64,000 nt of DNA from Paulinella micropora. Lineage: Eukaryota > Cercozoa > Imbricatea > Euglyphida. The position numbers were made by a program, and so were the translations under genes. The stretch lies in contig BJOX01000320.1 of NCBI GenBank assembly GCA_009731375.1, positions 269,612 through 333,611 on the forward strand. The letters run 5' to 3'. Positions 1 through 10,839 of this stretch are shown piece by piece. The notes under the pieces were generated by a model. The model ran no database searches. It worked only from the letters and a program-made list of their open reading frames with translations, and had not been told where the DNA came from. How positions within the stretch are numbered: position 1 is the first letter of the stretch; each line of letters begins with the position of its first letter.

Positions 1-208
1 GAGGAAGGACGTTGAAGAAAAAGGCAATCTAGGAATGGAGAGTGGGAGGATAAGGAAGAAGAGAAAGAAAAGGAAGCCGTTAGTCCAAGTGTTTTGAGCA
101 CCGTAAGCTTGCGCAAGCTACAATGATGACATTGTATGAGGCCTAAACCCCCGCAGGGACCTAGCCCGGGCTATGCAACACTGGACGGCTATGATGGAAT
201 GCAGTCAC
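1..208. other. Left edge, unassigned sequence
   Basis: No open frame or recognisable element is supported here. The first 100 bases are purine-rich and the rest is mixed sequence running into a GATA microsatellite. Confidence 0.5.
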
Positions 209-214
209 CAATAC

Positions 215-303
<89 letters not shown>

Positions 304-502
304 CGGATGGATGGATAGATAGACGGATGGATGGATAGATGGATGGATGGATAGAAGCACACCTCTTGCCCAGTGCGTGTCGCGGTCGTGGGCTCCACCA
401 TCACCTTCCTGCGCTTTCTTGCCTGTGCAGCCTGCGAGACATCGTGTGCTTCTATCCATCCATCCATCTATCCATCCATCCGTCTATCTATCCATCCAAC
501 CG

Positions 503-555
<53 letters not shown>

Positions 556-562
556 ATATCTA

Positions 563-598
<36 letters not shown>

Positions 599-621
599 CA
601 TCCATCCATCCATCCCATCCA

Positions 622-687
<66 letters not shown>

Positions 688-700
688 ATGCGCTTTCTTT
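209..700. repeat. Palindromic microsatellite block, (GATA)n - cassette - (TATC)n
   Basis: (GATA)n with GGAT variants runs to about 350 and (CCAT)/(TATC)n runs from about 451 to 688. The two arms are reverse complements: the GAAGCACAC edge at 353-362 mirrors GTGTGCTTC at 444-452. The spacer is a roughly 80-bp non-repeat cassette. Part of that cassette, TGCGCTTTCTT...CCTGTGCAGCCTGCGAGACATC, recurs at 690-721. Confidence 0.85.
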
Positions 701-721
701 CCTGTGCAGCCTGCGAGACAT

Positions 722-722
722 C

Positions 723-758
<36 letters not shown>

Positions 759-797
759 AGTATCAACAACAACAACAATAACAATAACAACGACAGT

Positions 798-837
<40 letters not shown>

Positions 838-857
838 GGGGCGAAGGGAGAGAGGAG

Positions 858-909
<52 letters not shown>

Positions 910-1068
910 GTGTTGCACACACGCTTACATATGCACATGCACAATTGTACATTATATTACATTGCATTACACTCTTTGCATTACCTTATATTACCTTATA
1001 TTAAATTAAATTACATTACATTACATTACATTATATTACATTACATTACATTACCTGACATGGCATAC
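722..1068. repeat. (CAA)n, (GA)n and (ATTAC)n microsatellites
   Basis: Trinucleotide CAA repeats (722-838) are followed by a GA run (about 860-905) and imperfect ATTAC pentamers (about 955-1055). Confidence 0.9.
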
Positions 1069-1223
1069 GTGAATTACAACCATTGACTATCTTCAAACAT
1101 ACTACACATAGGATACAAGAAGTCGACCTGTTGTTCGACGTCTTTGTCGTGGTAAATCAAGGCGTCGATCATCTCTCCTTTTGACGAAAAACCATTATAA
1201 AGGTTTTTGCTCAAGGCCTCCCT

Positions 1224-1990
1224 GCACACACACACACACACACACACATACATACACACACACACACACATATATACATACATACATACATACATACATA
1301 CATACATACACACATACACACATACACACATACATACATACATACATACATACATACATACATACATACCTATATACATACATACATACATACCTATATA
1401 CATGCATACATACATACCTGTATACATACATACATACATACCTATATACATACATACATACATGCATACATACCTATATACATACATACATACATACATA
1501 CATGCATGCATGATGCATGCATACATACATACATACATACATACATACATACATACATACATACGTACGTACATACATACATACATACATACATTACATA
1601 CATTACATACATTACATACATTACATACATTACATACATACATACATACATATATACACACATACATACATACATACATACATACATACATTACATACAT
1701 TAAATACATTACATACATTACATACATTACATACATACATACATGCATACATACATATATACATACATACATACATAATACATACATACATACATAAATA
1801 CATACATATATATATACTATATATATATATGTATGTATATATAAATATATATATATATGTATATAATATGTATATATATACATATATATGTATATACATA
1901 TATACATATTTATATACATATATATATATGTACATACATACATACATATATACATATATATTATATATATATATGTGTATATATATATAC
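1224..1990. repeat. (CA)n, (CATA)n and (TA)n microsatellite tract
   Basis: The tract starts as CA dinucleotides, becomes several hundred bases of CATA tetramers with ATTACAT pentamer-like interruptions (1590-1730), and ends as TA-rich sequence. Long open frames here are consequences of the repeat and are not genes. Confidence 0.95.
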
Positions 1991-2173
1991 AATACTAGAT
2001 TTGCAGGAAATGAATTTCTTATCGTGATTTTAGTCTCGCTCGATGCCATCCATCAACAAGCAGCAGTATTTGTGTTGAGAAACAGCGAGGGAAAGACCGT
2101 AGCTGTTCCTCTGTCATTTTCTTGTACTCGTCTTTCATTCCTTCTTCCATGCTGACAGGCTCTGGTCCACTTC

Positions 2174-2262
2174 CTATGTGTATGTATGTATGTATGTATG
2201 TATGTATGTATGTATGTATGTATGTCTGTATGTATGTATGTATGTATGTATGTATGTATGTT
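2174..2262. repeat. (TATG)n microsatellite
   Basis: About 22 near-perfect TATG tetramers with one TCTG variant. Confidence 0.95.
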
Positions 2263-2369
2263 TACGGGGTTCTAAGATTTTGCTTCGTCGATTAACCTGA
2301 TTTTCAGTGGTCCAGACTCGTGAAGCAGGGGTTCTCTCCAATCTACGATTCTGTGGTCCGTCCTAAACC

Positions 2370-2449
<80 letters not shown>

Positions 2450-2579
2450 AACAACAACAACAAAAAAAGCCCTTTATGTTCCGGACTGCCTTTTTCCTTT
2501 GTTTTCATGTTCTTTCTCTCTTTCTCGCTATCTCTCTCTTTCTCTATCTCTCACCTCTCTCTCTCTCTCTCTCTCACCT

Positions 2580-2620
<41 letters not shown>

Positions 2621-2627
2621 TTCTCTA

Positions 2628-2680
<53 letters not shown>

Positions 2681-2729
2681 ATCTATCTATCTCTCTCTCT
2701 CTCTCTATTTCTTTCCTTCGCTCTCTCTC

Positions 2730-2761
<32 letters not shown>

Positions 2762-2765
2762 GTTT
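2370..2765. repeat. (CAA)n followed by (CT)n microsatellites
   Basis: CAA repeats (about 2370-2465) are followed, after a short unique spacer, by CT-rich simple sequence with TTTCT interruptions (about 2505-2762). Confidence 0.95.
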
Positions 2766-3000
2766 CTTTCTTGGGCATAGCGTTTAGCCGTCTCAGGCGT
2801 TCGTGCTTAACTGCATTTTTTTTGGGGGGGCCTATTTTTCTCCTTCCGCGAGTTTCCACAGGGCCCTTTTTTGTTTAGTGGGTATGGGTTTCTTTTGCGG
2901 TCTTAACCCGAGTCCCACACTGTTCGCCGATCTAGAGATCTTACACATACATACATACATGTGGGCTCCTGCCGTGCGGCAACCCGTTGCATTTTTCTCA
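2766..3000. other. Unassigned non-repeat spacer
   Basis: Mixed sequence with a G7 run and a short CATA run near 2945. No protein family or RNA signature is recognisable. Confidence 0.5.
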
Positions 3001-3001
3001 A

Positions 3002-4771
<1,770 letters not shown>

Positions 4772-4845
4772 ACGTCTCAAGTTATTAAAGGTAATGAGAA
4801 ATTATCAAAATATTAAAGTATTAAAATAAAATGACTTAGATTAAA

Positions 4846-5317
<472 letters not shown>

Positions 5318-5627
5318 NNNNNNNNNNNNNNNNNNNNNNNNNNNNNNNNNNNNNNNNNNNNNNNNNNNNNNNNNNNNNNNNNNNNNNNNNNNNNNNNNNN
5401 NNNNNNNNNNNNNNNNNNNNNNNNNNNNNNNNNNNNNNNNNNNNNNNNNNNNNNNNNNNNNNNNNNNNNNNNNNNNNNNNNNNNNNNNNNNNNNNNNNNN
5501 NNNNNNNNNNNNNNNNNNNNNNNNNNNNNNNNNNNNNNNNNNNNNNNNNNNNNNNNNNNNNNNNNNNNNNNNNNNNNNNNNNNNNNNNNNNNNNNNNNNN
5601 NNNNNNNNNNNNNNNNNNNNNNNNNNN
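5318..5627. other. Assembly gap (N)
   Basis: 310 unresolved bases inside ATT repeats. Confidence 1.
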
Positions 5628-5638
5628 TATTATTAATA

Positions 5639-5905
5639 TGGACACCGTGATAGCCCAGTGGTCAAGTTCTACCATGGGCCCTGTCGCCAGTTCGATTCCC
5701 GTCGGTGCCACCAGTATTTTCATTGAACATACCTGTCTATTTCTGGACCAGTATTTTCATTGAACATACCGGCCCCTCTGGAAGTGTTGGAACTGCCCTT
5801 GCGGGGTTGTCATTAGAGCTTATCGTCAATTCTTCGTACTCCCCTCACGGGTGAGACGATGGAGGCGCATGTGCAGAAATGCATCAGCCATTGACAGAGA
5901 AGCAC
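5639..5905 (+). mobile_element. tRNA-derived SINE, copy 1
   Basis: The 5' portion looks like a tRNA gene with an RNA polymerase III internal promoter: a box A-like TAGCCCAGTGG at 5652-5662 and a box B-like AGTTCGATTCC about 30 bases later. It is followed by a tRNA-unrelated body of about 190 bases. The copy sits between ATT/TTA repeats on both sides. The segment CAGTATTTTCATTGAACATACC occurs twice in tandem in this copy and in the copy at 6994-7262. The tail runs directly into (TAT)n. Confidence 0.8.
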
Positions 5906-6003
<98 letters not shown>

Positions 6004-6004
<1 letters not shown>

Positions 6005-6181
6005 GGACACCGTGATAGCCCAGTGATCAAGTTCTACCATCTGGGCCCTGTCGCCAGTTCAATTCCCGTCGGTGCCACCAGTATTTTCATTGAACATACC
6101 GGTCCGTCTGGAAGTGTTGGAACTGCCCTTGCGGGGGTGTCATTAGAGCTTATCGTCAATTCTTCGTACTCCCCTCACGGG
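6004..6181 (+). mobile_element. tRNA-derived SINE, copy 2 (cut by gap)
   Basis: Same family as at 5639-5905, preceded by about 100 bases of ATT repeat. It has a single copy of the CAGTATTTTCATTG segment. The 3' end is lost in the N gap starting at 6182. Confidence 0.8.
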
Positions 6182-6725
6182 NNNNNNNNNNNNNNNNNNN
6201 NNNNNNNNNNNNNNNNNNNNNNNNNNNNNNNNNNNNNNNNNNNNNNNNNNNNNNNNNNNNNNNNNNNNNNNNNNNNNNNNNNNNNNNNNNNNNNNNNNNN
6301 NNNNNNNNNNNNNNNNNNNNNNNNNNNNNNNNNNNNNNNNNNNNNNNNNNNNNNNNNNNNNNNNNNNNNNNNNNNNNNNNNNNNNNNNNNNNNNNNNNNN
6401 NNNNNNNNNNNNNNNNNNNNNNNNNNNNNNNNNNNNNNNNNNNNNNNNNNNNNNNNNNNNNNNNNNNNNNNNNNNNNNNNNNNNNNNNNNNNNNNNNNNN
6501 NNNNNNNNNNNNNNNNNNNNNNNNNNNNNNNNNNNNNNNNNNNNNNNNNNNNNNNNNNNNNNNNNNNNNNNNNNNNNNNNNNNNNNNNNNNNNNNNNNNN
6601 NNNNNNNNNNNNNNNNNNNNNNNNNNNNNNNNNNNNNNNNNNNNNNNNNNNNNNNNNNNNNNNNNNNNNNNNNNNNNNNNNNNNNNNNNNNNNNNNNNNN
6701 NNNNNNNNNNNNNNNNNNNNNNNNN
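6182..6725. other. Assembly gap (N)
   Basis: 544 unresolved bases between SINE fragments. Confidence 1.
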
Positions 6726-6812
6726 AGCATATCATCAATTCTTCGTACTCCCCTCACGGGTGAGACGATGGAGGCGCATGTGCAGAAATGCATCAGCCAT
6801 TGACAGAGAAGC
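6726..6812 (+). mobile_element. tRNA-derived SINE, copy 3 (3' end only)
   Basis: Matches the last ~87 bases of the SINE and is followed by (ATT)n to 6993. The 5' part is in the preceding gap. Confidence 0.75.
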
Positions 6813-6818
6813 TCTATA

Positions 6819-6993
<175 letters not shown>

Positions 6994-7262
6994 TGGACAC
7001 CGTGATAGCCCAGTTGTCAAGTTCTACCATCTGGGCCCTGTCGCAAGTTCGATTCCCGTCGGTGCCACCAGTATTTTCATTGAACATACCGGTCTATTTC
7101 TGGACCAGTATTTTCATTGAACATACCGTTCCGTCTGGAAGTGTTGGAACTGCCCTTGCGGGGGTGTCATTAGAGCCTATCGTCAATTCTTCGTACTCCC
7201 CTCACGGGTGAGACGATGGAGGCGCATGTGCAGATTTGCATCAGCCATTGACAGAGAAGCAC
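6994..7262 (+). mobile_element. tRNA-derived SINE, copy 4 (full length)
   Basis: Complete copy with box A and box B motifs and the tandem duplication of the CAGTATTTTCATTG segment. It is preceded by ~170 bases of ATT repeat and followed by TTA repeats, then by TAC/AGGCTAGGCTAG sequence like that near 4390. This insertion environment is the same in all copies. Confidence 0.8.
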
Positions 7263-7519
7263 TATTATTATTATTATCATTATTACTACTGCAACTACTA
7301 CTACTACTACTACTAGGCTAGGCTAGTAAGGGTAACTACTACTACTGCTACTGCTAGTGCCAGTAGTGCCAGTACCTACTGGCTGCTCCTCAGTACTCTC
7401 AGTCCTACCGTCCCAACGACTTTCTGCAAACACTGCACTACCTGTGCATCTTTTTGCCAGATATTCTACAGTCTAACAACAAAGAGTCTATGTTGCCTTT
7501 ATCCACGAACAGCAGCTTG
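7263..7519. other. Spacer left of the Polinton
   Basis: Short TTA and CTA repeats to about 7315, then mixed sequence with no recognisable gene. The last six bases before the element's left end form the target duplication. Confidence 0.5.
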
Positions 7520-7525
7520 ATATAA
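7520..7525. repeat. Target-site duplication, left copy
   Basis: ATATAA, identical to 28870-28875. A 6-bp duplication is the length made by Polinton-type integrases. Confidence 0.9.
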
Positions 7526-7620
7526 AGTAGTATAGGGGGCCACTTCGTCACACTTTTTCAATACACACCCCCCGCCCCCAGAGACACACACCGGCCGGCC
7601 CGCACGGGACAAAATGGCAA
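7526..7620 (+). repeat. Left terminal inverted repeat
   Basis: Perfect reverse complement of 28775-28869, 95 bp. It contains a C-rich tract (CCCCCCGCCCCC) and the palindrome CCGGCCGG. One mismatch beyond its outer edge separates it from the flanking ATATAA duplication. Confidence 0.95.
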
Positions 7621-7915
7621 CGGCAGGAAAAAAGTGGAAACTGCTAAATAAAATGATATACGTAGCCTTTTTCAACATTGAGACAGTCAAAGCTGTCAAT
7701 CTGCGAAAAAAGAAATATAACTGGTTTTGCGGTGTTTCTTGACTTTTTTTTGTTGAAGTTCCTGTTAGATAGAAAAATGAAATAGAACTCATCAGCCAAT
7801 ACTTCAACCAGACGATTATACCAAAATCGTCTAATCGTGTAAGTGTTTTCATTTCTGTTTTTCTGTTTTTTTGCGAGCAAAAAGTGCCTCATCCATATTA
7901 TATATTATATTATTT
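7621..7915. other. Left subterminal region of the element
   Basis: AT-rich sequence with several T and A runs. Minus-strand frames overlap the inverted repeat and show no family features, so no gene is called. TATATTATATTATTT just before 7916 is a likely promoter for the next gene. Confidence 0.5.
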
Positions 7916-8388
7916 ATGTCATTAAATCTTATCCCAAATAATGTAAAAGATAAATATATTTGGAAAGAACAGTTTAAAGCAGGTAGTTATAGCTTAAATA
8001 AACTAAATGAATTGAAAATAAAGGCAGATAAAGAGATTGAAAAAGACGAAGCGATAATTGAGATTATGAAGAAAGAGTTGATGAATAAGAAGGAGAGGCG
8101 AGATGCGTTGAATGAGACGATAGATGAAAGAGAGAAGGAGAGAGAAGAGATAGAAGAAGACTTGATGGAGGATAGACGAAAGAAGTTGAAGAAAAGGAAG
8201 ATTGAGAGTGAAATAAGATTAATGAAGCATTGGAAAAAAACAGAATAGGGGAATGATAGAGGCAGAGGAGTTAGTTAAGATGGAGAAAATGATTGAAAGA
8301 GGAAGCATGCATGATGATGAAGAGATTAGATGAAATAGGGTTAGACGTAGGGGGAGGTAATAGAAATATGAATAAAGCGTATAGGTGA
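7916..8388 (+). pseudogene. Coiled-coil protein gene, frame-broken
   Basis: An ATG at 7916 opens a 110-codon frame ending at 8248. The upstream in-frame extension to 7871 starts without a promoter, so the ATG preceded by TATATTATATTATTT is preferred. The product is Lys/Glu-rich with long heptad-like stretches (EREKEREEIEEDL), so it is predicted to be a coiled coil. It changes frame at an A7 run (8234-8240). Coding-like charged sequence continues in a second frame, then a third, to a stop at 8388. Function is unknown. Its place next to the left inverted repeat suggests an element-specific accessory gene. It may be one intact gene with sequencing errors. Confidence 0.5.
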
Positions 8389-8569
8389 TGGGGCAAATAG
8401 TTGAATATTATTTATATGAGGGCGATATTTTCAAAAAGAAATGCTTATAGCTATCGCTGTATGCTATATTTTCAAAAGCAAAATTTTATATAAAGTCCTG
8501 GGCACGACATTAAACTACCCCTACATAAACACACATATTGTCCCTCTGTGTGTGTTTGTGTAGGTCGCG
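8389..8569. other. Intergenic spacer
   Basis: AT-rich spacer containing TATATAAAG near 8489-8497, about 75 bases before the next start codon. This is a plausible TATA box for the spliced gene downstream. Confidence 0.45.
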
Positions 8570-9103
8570 ATGCCTCCCAAGAAGAAAGCGGACGAACCAG
8601 CACCAGCTCCGCAGGTAATTATCTCTTTTCTTTGTTGTTCTTATTGATTTTTTATGTATTGTAGGAGCCTGTTGCACCTGCACCTGCTGTTGAAGCAAAG
8701 GTAATTACTCTTTCCATTATTGCTTGTTCTTATTAATGATTGTGTGTTGAAAGGAACGACCTCCCGTGCTTGCAGGGATAACAGCGAAAATGAAGGCTGT
8801 TAAGGTTGGTGATGGTGAAGGAAAGAGAACAAAGTTCACACCAACTCGAACTGATAAGCCTTTCTATGTCAGCCCTGGCGAAACCAATTTGAAAGTTTCA
8901 AAAGTTGAGAAAGAGCAGTATGCTGATATAACGGGTGTTGGTGCTTCTAGCTCTGTGAAAAATATTGCCATTGGAGCACGTGTGTGGGTTTTTTTTTGAA
9001 CGACAACACGAAATGTTTCTGTCCAAGCTTATCAAATGTTCAAAAAAATTTTGAAGACAATCTGGATAAGATTGAAAAAATAATTCCTGCTCTTGTTGAG
9101 TAA
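8570..9103 (+). CDS. Spliced gene of unknown function with two ~50-nt introns
   Basis: Exon 1 (8570-8614) begins ATG and encodes MPPKKKADEPAPAPQ. Exon 2 (8665-8700) encodes a Pro/Ala segment. Exon 3 starts at 8754. Introns 8615-8664 and 8701-8753 have GT...AG ends, are 50 and 53 nt, keep phase 0 and begin with the same GTAATTA, so the exon-intron pair looks duplicated. Exon 3 is open to a TGA at 8997-8999, right after a T9 run (8989-8997). Beyond that run a second frame stays open to TAA at 9101-9103 with coding-like composition. The N-terminus resembles a basic tail plus a Pro/Ala linker. No family is recognised. Introns in Polinton genes are uncommon, and a captured host gene is an alternative. 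Confidence 0.5.
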
Positions 9104-9186
9104 ATGAATCAACACTGATTTTTGTAATTTCAATTCAATTGACTTGATTTAGTCTCCGGTTACATTATTAATAAATTATAAATCCA

Positions 9187-10176
9187 TTATCTCTTTCTTC
9201 TTTTTAATCCGTGGACTTGACCTGATATTCTCCGTCTAATATCTAATGCCTTTAATAAGTGGCCAGTCTTTTTTTCTTTCGTAGCTTCCTTGACTTTGTC
9301 GGCTAGTTGAGGTTTAACTTCTTCCGGTTCTTGCTCTTCCATTTTAGATTTTAATAATTGCTGAGGGCTGACTATTTCGTGATCGGAAAGTATCAACTTA
9401 AAGCCTTTCCGACCTTTTACTGTATATACTTTCTTTGAATACTGAACATCACCCTTAGAAAAAACCGTTCTTTCTAGTTCTTTTCTAACGGTTGAGCCCT
9501 TAGGAAATTTATTAATAAGACCAGCCCTATATATTTCTTGATCGTTTTTCTTTTTACAGTCATAGACTTCCATAGGTGTAGCCTTAATTGTATTATGGTA
9601 TGTATTATTATAATTATTAACGATTTCATAAATGTAAGGAACCCAAATAAAATCGTCATTAACTTCCCACATAAAATTTAAATCGTTCCTTATTGTTCTA
9701 ATAAATCTATCTACTATGCCCATAGTTCGGTGATCGCCAACTTCGTTTGTGGTATGTTGAATTCCGTTGTCTTTAAAGTATTCAGCAACTTGGCCTTTAT
9801 ATTCACTGCCGTTGTCGGATGTAATCCTTTTAGGTTTGGGCATTTTTTTTAATACTTCCAATACTTCACCTGTTGATTTATTTTTGATCGGTTCAATCCA
9901 ACCACGACGAGAATAAACATCAATCATTACTAAACCAAAATTGTAGTTTTTGTTTCCTTTTTTAGTAGCTATTTTAGACATACCCATTAAGTCAATAAAC
10001 ACTTGGCTTAATGGTTCAGGCTCAGGGGCTAGTATAGTATTCCACTTTTTAATTGTTTTAGATTGATGGTGAATTTCAGAAGCCTCTTTAATTTTCTGTT
10101 GTTCAAGTTGCTCTTTGTCTTCCACTACTTCATTTTTATTTTCTGTGTTGTTTTGTGCTGTATGTTTATTATCCAT
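9187..10176 (-). CDS. INT: Retroviral-type (rve/DDE) integrase
   Basis: 329 aa. It catalyses insertion of the linear element into host DNA and produces the 6-bp duplication. The RNase H-fold core runs from about residue 55 to 210. The first acidic residue is D62 (FIDLMG). The second is D121 in TSDNGSEYKG. The third position, 35 residues on, is D156 in GIVDRF, where the canonical family has Glu. The C-terminal part (about 240-275, with VYTVKGRKGFKLIL) is chromodomain/SH3-like, followed by a basic tail. The N-terminal 50 residues are charged. The start ATG at 10174-10176 is preceded by CATATATAG. The frame is complete, with no break. Placed near the left end, as in many Polintons. Confidence 0.9.
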   Translation of the reverse strand: MDNKHTAQNNTENKNEVVEDKEQLEQQKIKEASEIHHQSKTIKKWNTILAPEPEPLSQVFIDLMGMSKIATKKGNKNYNFGLVMIDVYSRRGWIEPIKNKSTGEVLEVLKKMPKPKRITSDNGSEYKGQVAEYFKDNGIQHTTNEVGDHRTMGIVDRFIRTIRNDLNFMWEVNDDFIWVPYIYEIVNNYNNTYHNTIKATPMEVYDCKKKNDQEIYRAGLINKFPKGSTVRKELERTVFSKGDVQYSKKVYTVKGRKGFKLILSDHEIVSPQQLLKSKMEEQEPEEVKPQLADKVKEATKEKKTGHLLKALDIRRRISGQVHGLKRRKR

Positions 10177-10190
10177 ACTATATATGAAAG
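10177..10190 (-). promoter_or_regulatory. TATA-like box of the integrase gene
   Basis: On the minus strand, TTTCATATATAGT sits directly before the ATG. Similar boxes precede most genes of the element. Confidence 0.5.
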
Positions 10191-10197
10191 ATTTAAA

Positions 10198-10268
10198 AAA
10201 TCTTTTAGCAAAAGGTTTTGTTGCAAAGCTACGTTTGCAAAAACGTGTGAAACTTTTTCAAAAGTTTC
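10198..10268 (-). terminator. Three tandem hairpins between the 168-aa gene and INT
   Basis: Palindromes AAATCTTTT-AGC-AAAAGGTTT (10198-10218), TTGCAAA-GCTACG-TTTGCAA (10221-10240) and GAAACTTTT-TC-AAAAGTTTC (10249-10268). The last touches the TAG stop of the upstream gene. The second recurs at 23003-23022 and the third, with a two-base loop change, near 22550-22569. Probably transcript 3'-end signals. Confidence 0.55.
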
Positions 10269-10774
10269 TAGAATTTAAGAAAAATTTTAGATGTATCATT
10301 GGTTTCTTTTTTTGGTTTCTCTGGTTGTTGATTATAAACATTAACTGATATGTTTGATTTCTTACCTTTACCTTTCTTAGGCTTAGGCTGTTCCTCTTCT
10401 TCACTTTCGCTCTCACTATCGCTCTCTTCTTCCACTTGCTTTTTTACCGCTTTCTTCTTCTTCTGTTTAGTCTTCAATTTTATACCCGCAACCCGTTGGG
10501 CGACGATATCTACAAAGTCTTGTTCAACCTCTTCATCCGAACTGCTTTCCTCACTTATCTCACCGTCTCGTCCATCAATCATATCTTTCGCTAACTGTTT
10601 TTTAGCGGTGTGGTCCATCTTTTCGTCATTGGTCATTTCTTTCACATTCTTAGCCTCTTCCTCCGCTAGTAATTCCCTAGCCCTCTCAATTTTTCTTTGC
10701 CTAGCATACTGTTTCTTCATTACAGTAGCTTTTTCAAGGTTCTTTATCGCAATCTCTCTATTACCTCTTGGCAT
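10268..10774 (-). CDS. Charged protein of unknown function upstream of INT
   Basis: 168 aa from the ATG at 10772-10774. A longer frame begins with a non-ATG codon and is less likely, because GATATACAACCGA lies directly before this ATG. The N-terminal ~75 residues are rich in Lys, Arg and Glu and probably helical. The middle is acidic with Ser (EESSSDEEVEQD and ESDSESESEEEEQ), alternating with Lys-rich stretches (KTKQKKKK, KPKKGKGKK). This pattern fits a nuclear or nucleic-acid-associated disordered protein. No family is recognised. It is convergent with nothing and is co-oriented with INT, 91 bases upstream of it. It is divergent from the fibre gene with a 65-base shared promoter region. Confidence 0.65.
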   Translation of the reverse strand: MPRGNREIAIKNLEKATVMKKQYARQRKIERARELLAEEEAKNVKEMTNDEKMDHTAKKQLAKDMIDGRDGEISEESSSDEEVEQDFVDIVAQRVAGIKLKTKQKKKKAVKKQVEEESDSESESEEEEQPKPKKGKGKKSNISVNVYNQQPEKPKKETNDTSKIFLKF

Positions 10775-10839
10775 TTCGGTTGTATATCTAACCAAAAATA
10801 ATTTTTATTCGGATTAATTATTATTCAATATATACAACG
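10775..10839. promoter_or_regulatory. Divergent promoter region
   Basis: Leftward it holds GATATACAACCGA before the 168-aa gene and rightward AATATATACAACG before the fibre gene. The two cores, ATATACAAC(C)G, are nearly identical on opposite strands. Confidence 0.55.

Noticed and set aside
1074-2155. Long open frames through CATA, TATC, TGTA, TTAC and TATTG arrays throughout the window
   Set aside because: They encode only repeated Tyr/His/Ile/Cys/Leu-type peptides on both strands and arise because the simple repeat lacks stop codons.
5639-5720. Functional tRNA gene
   Set aside because: The box A and box B motifs belong to a SINE repeated several times. The full cloverleaf is not convincing and the sequence continues into a shared SINE body.
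7499-7892. Minus-strand open frames at the left inverted repeat
   Set aside because: They overlap the inverted repeat and flanking host sequence and have no domain or promoter support.
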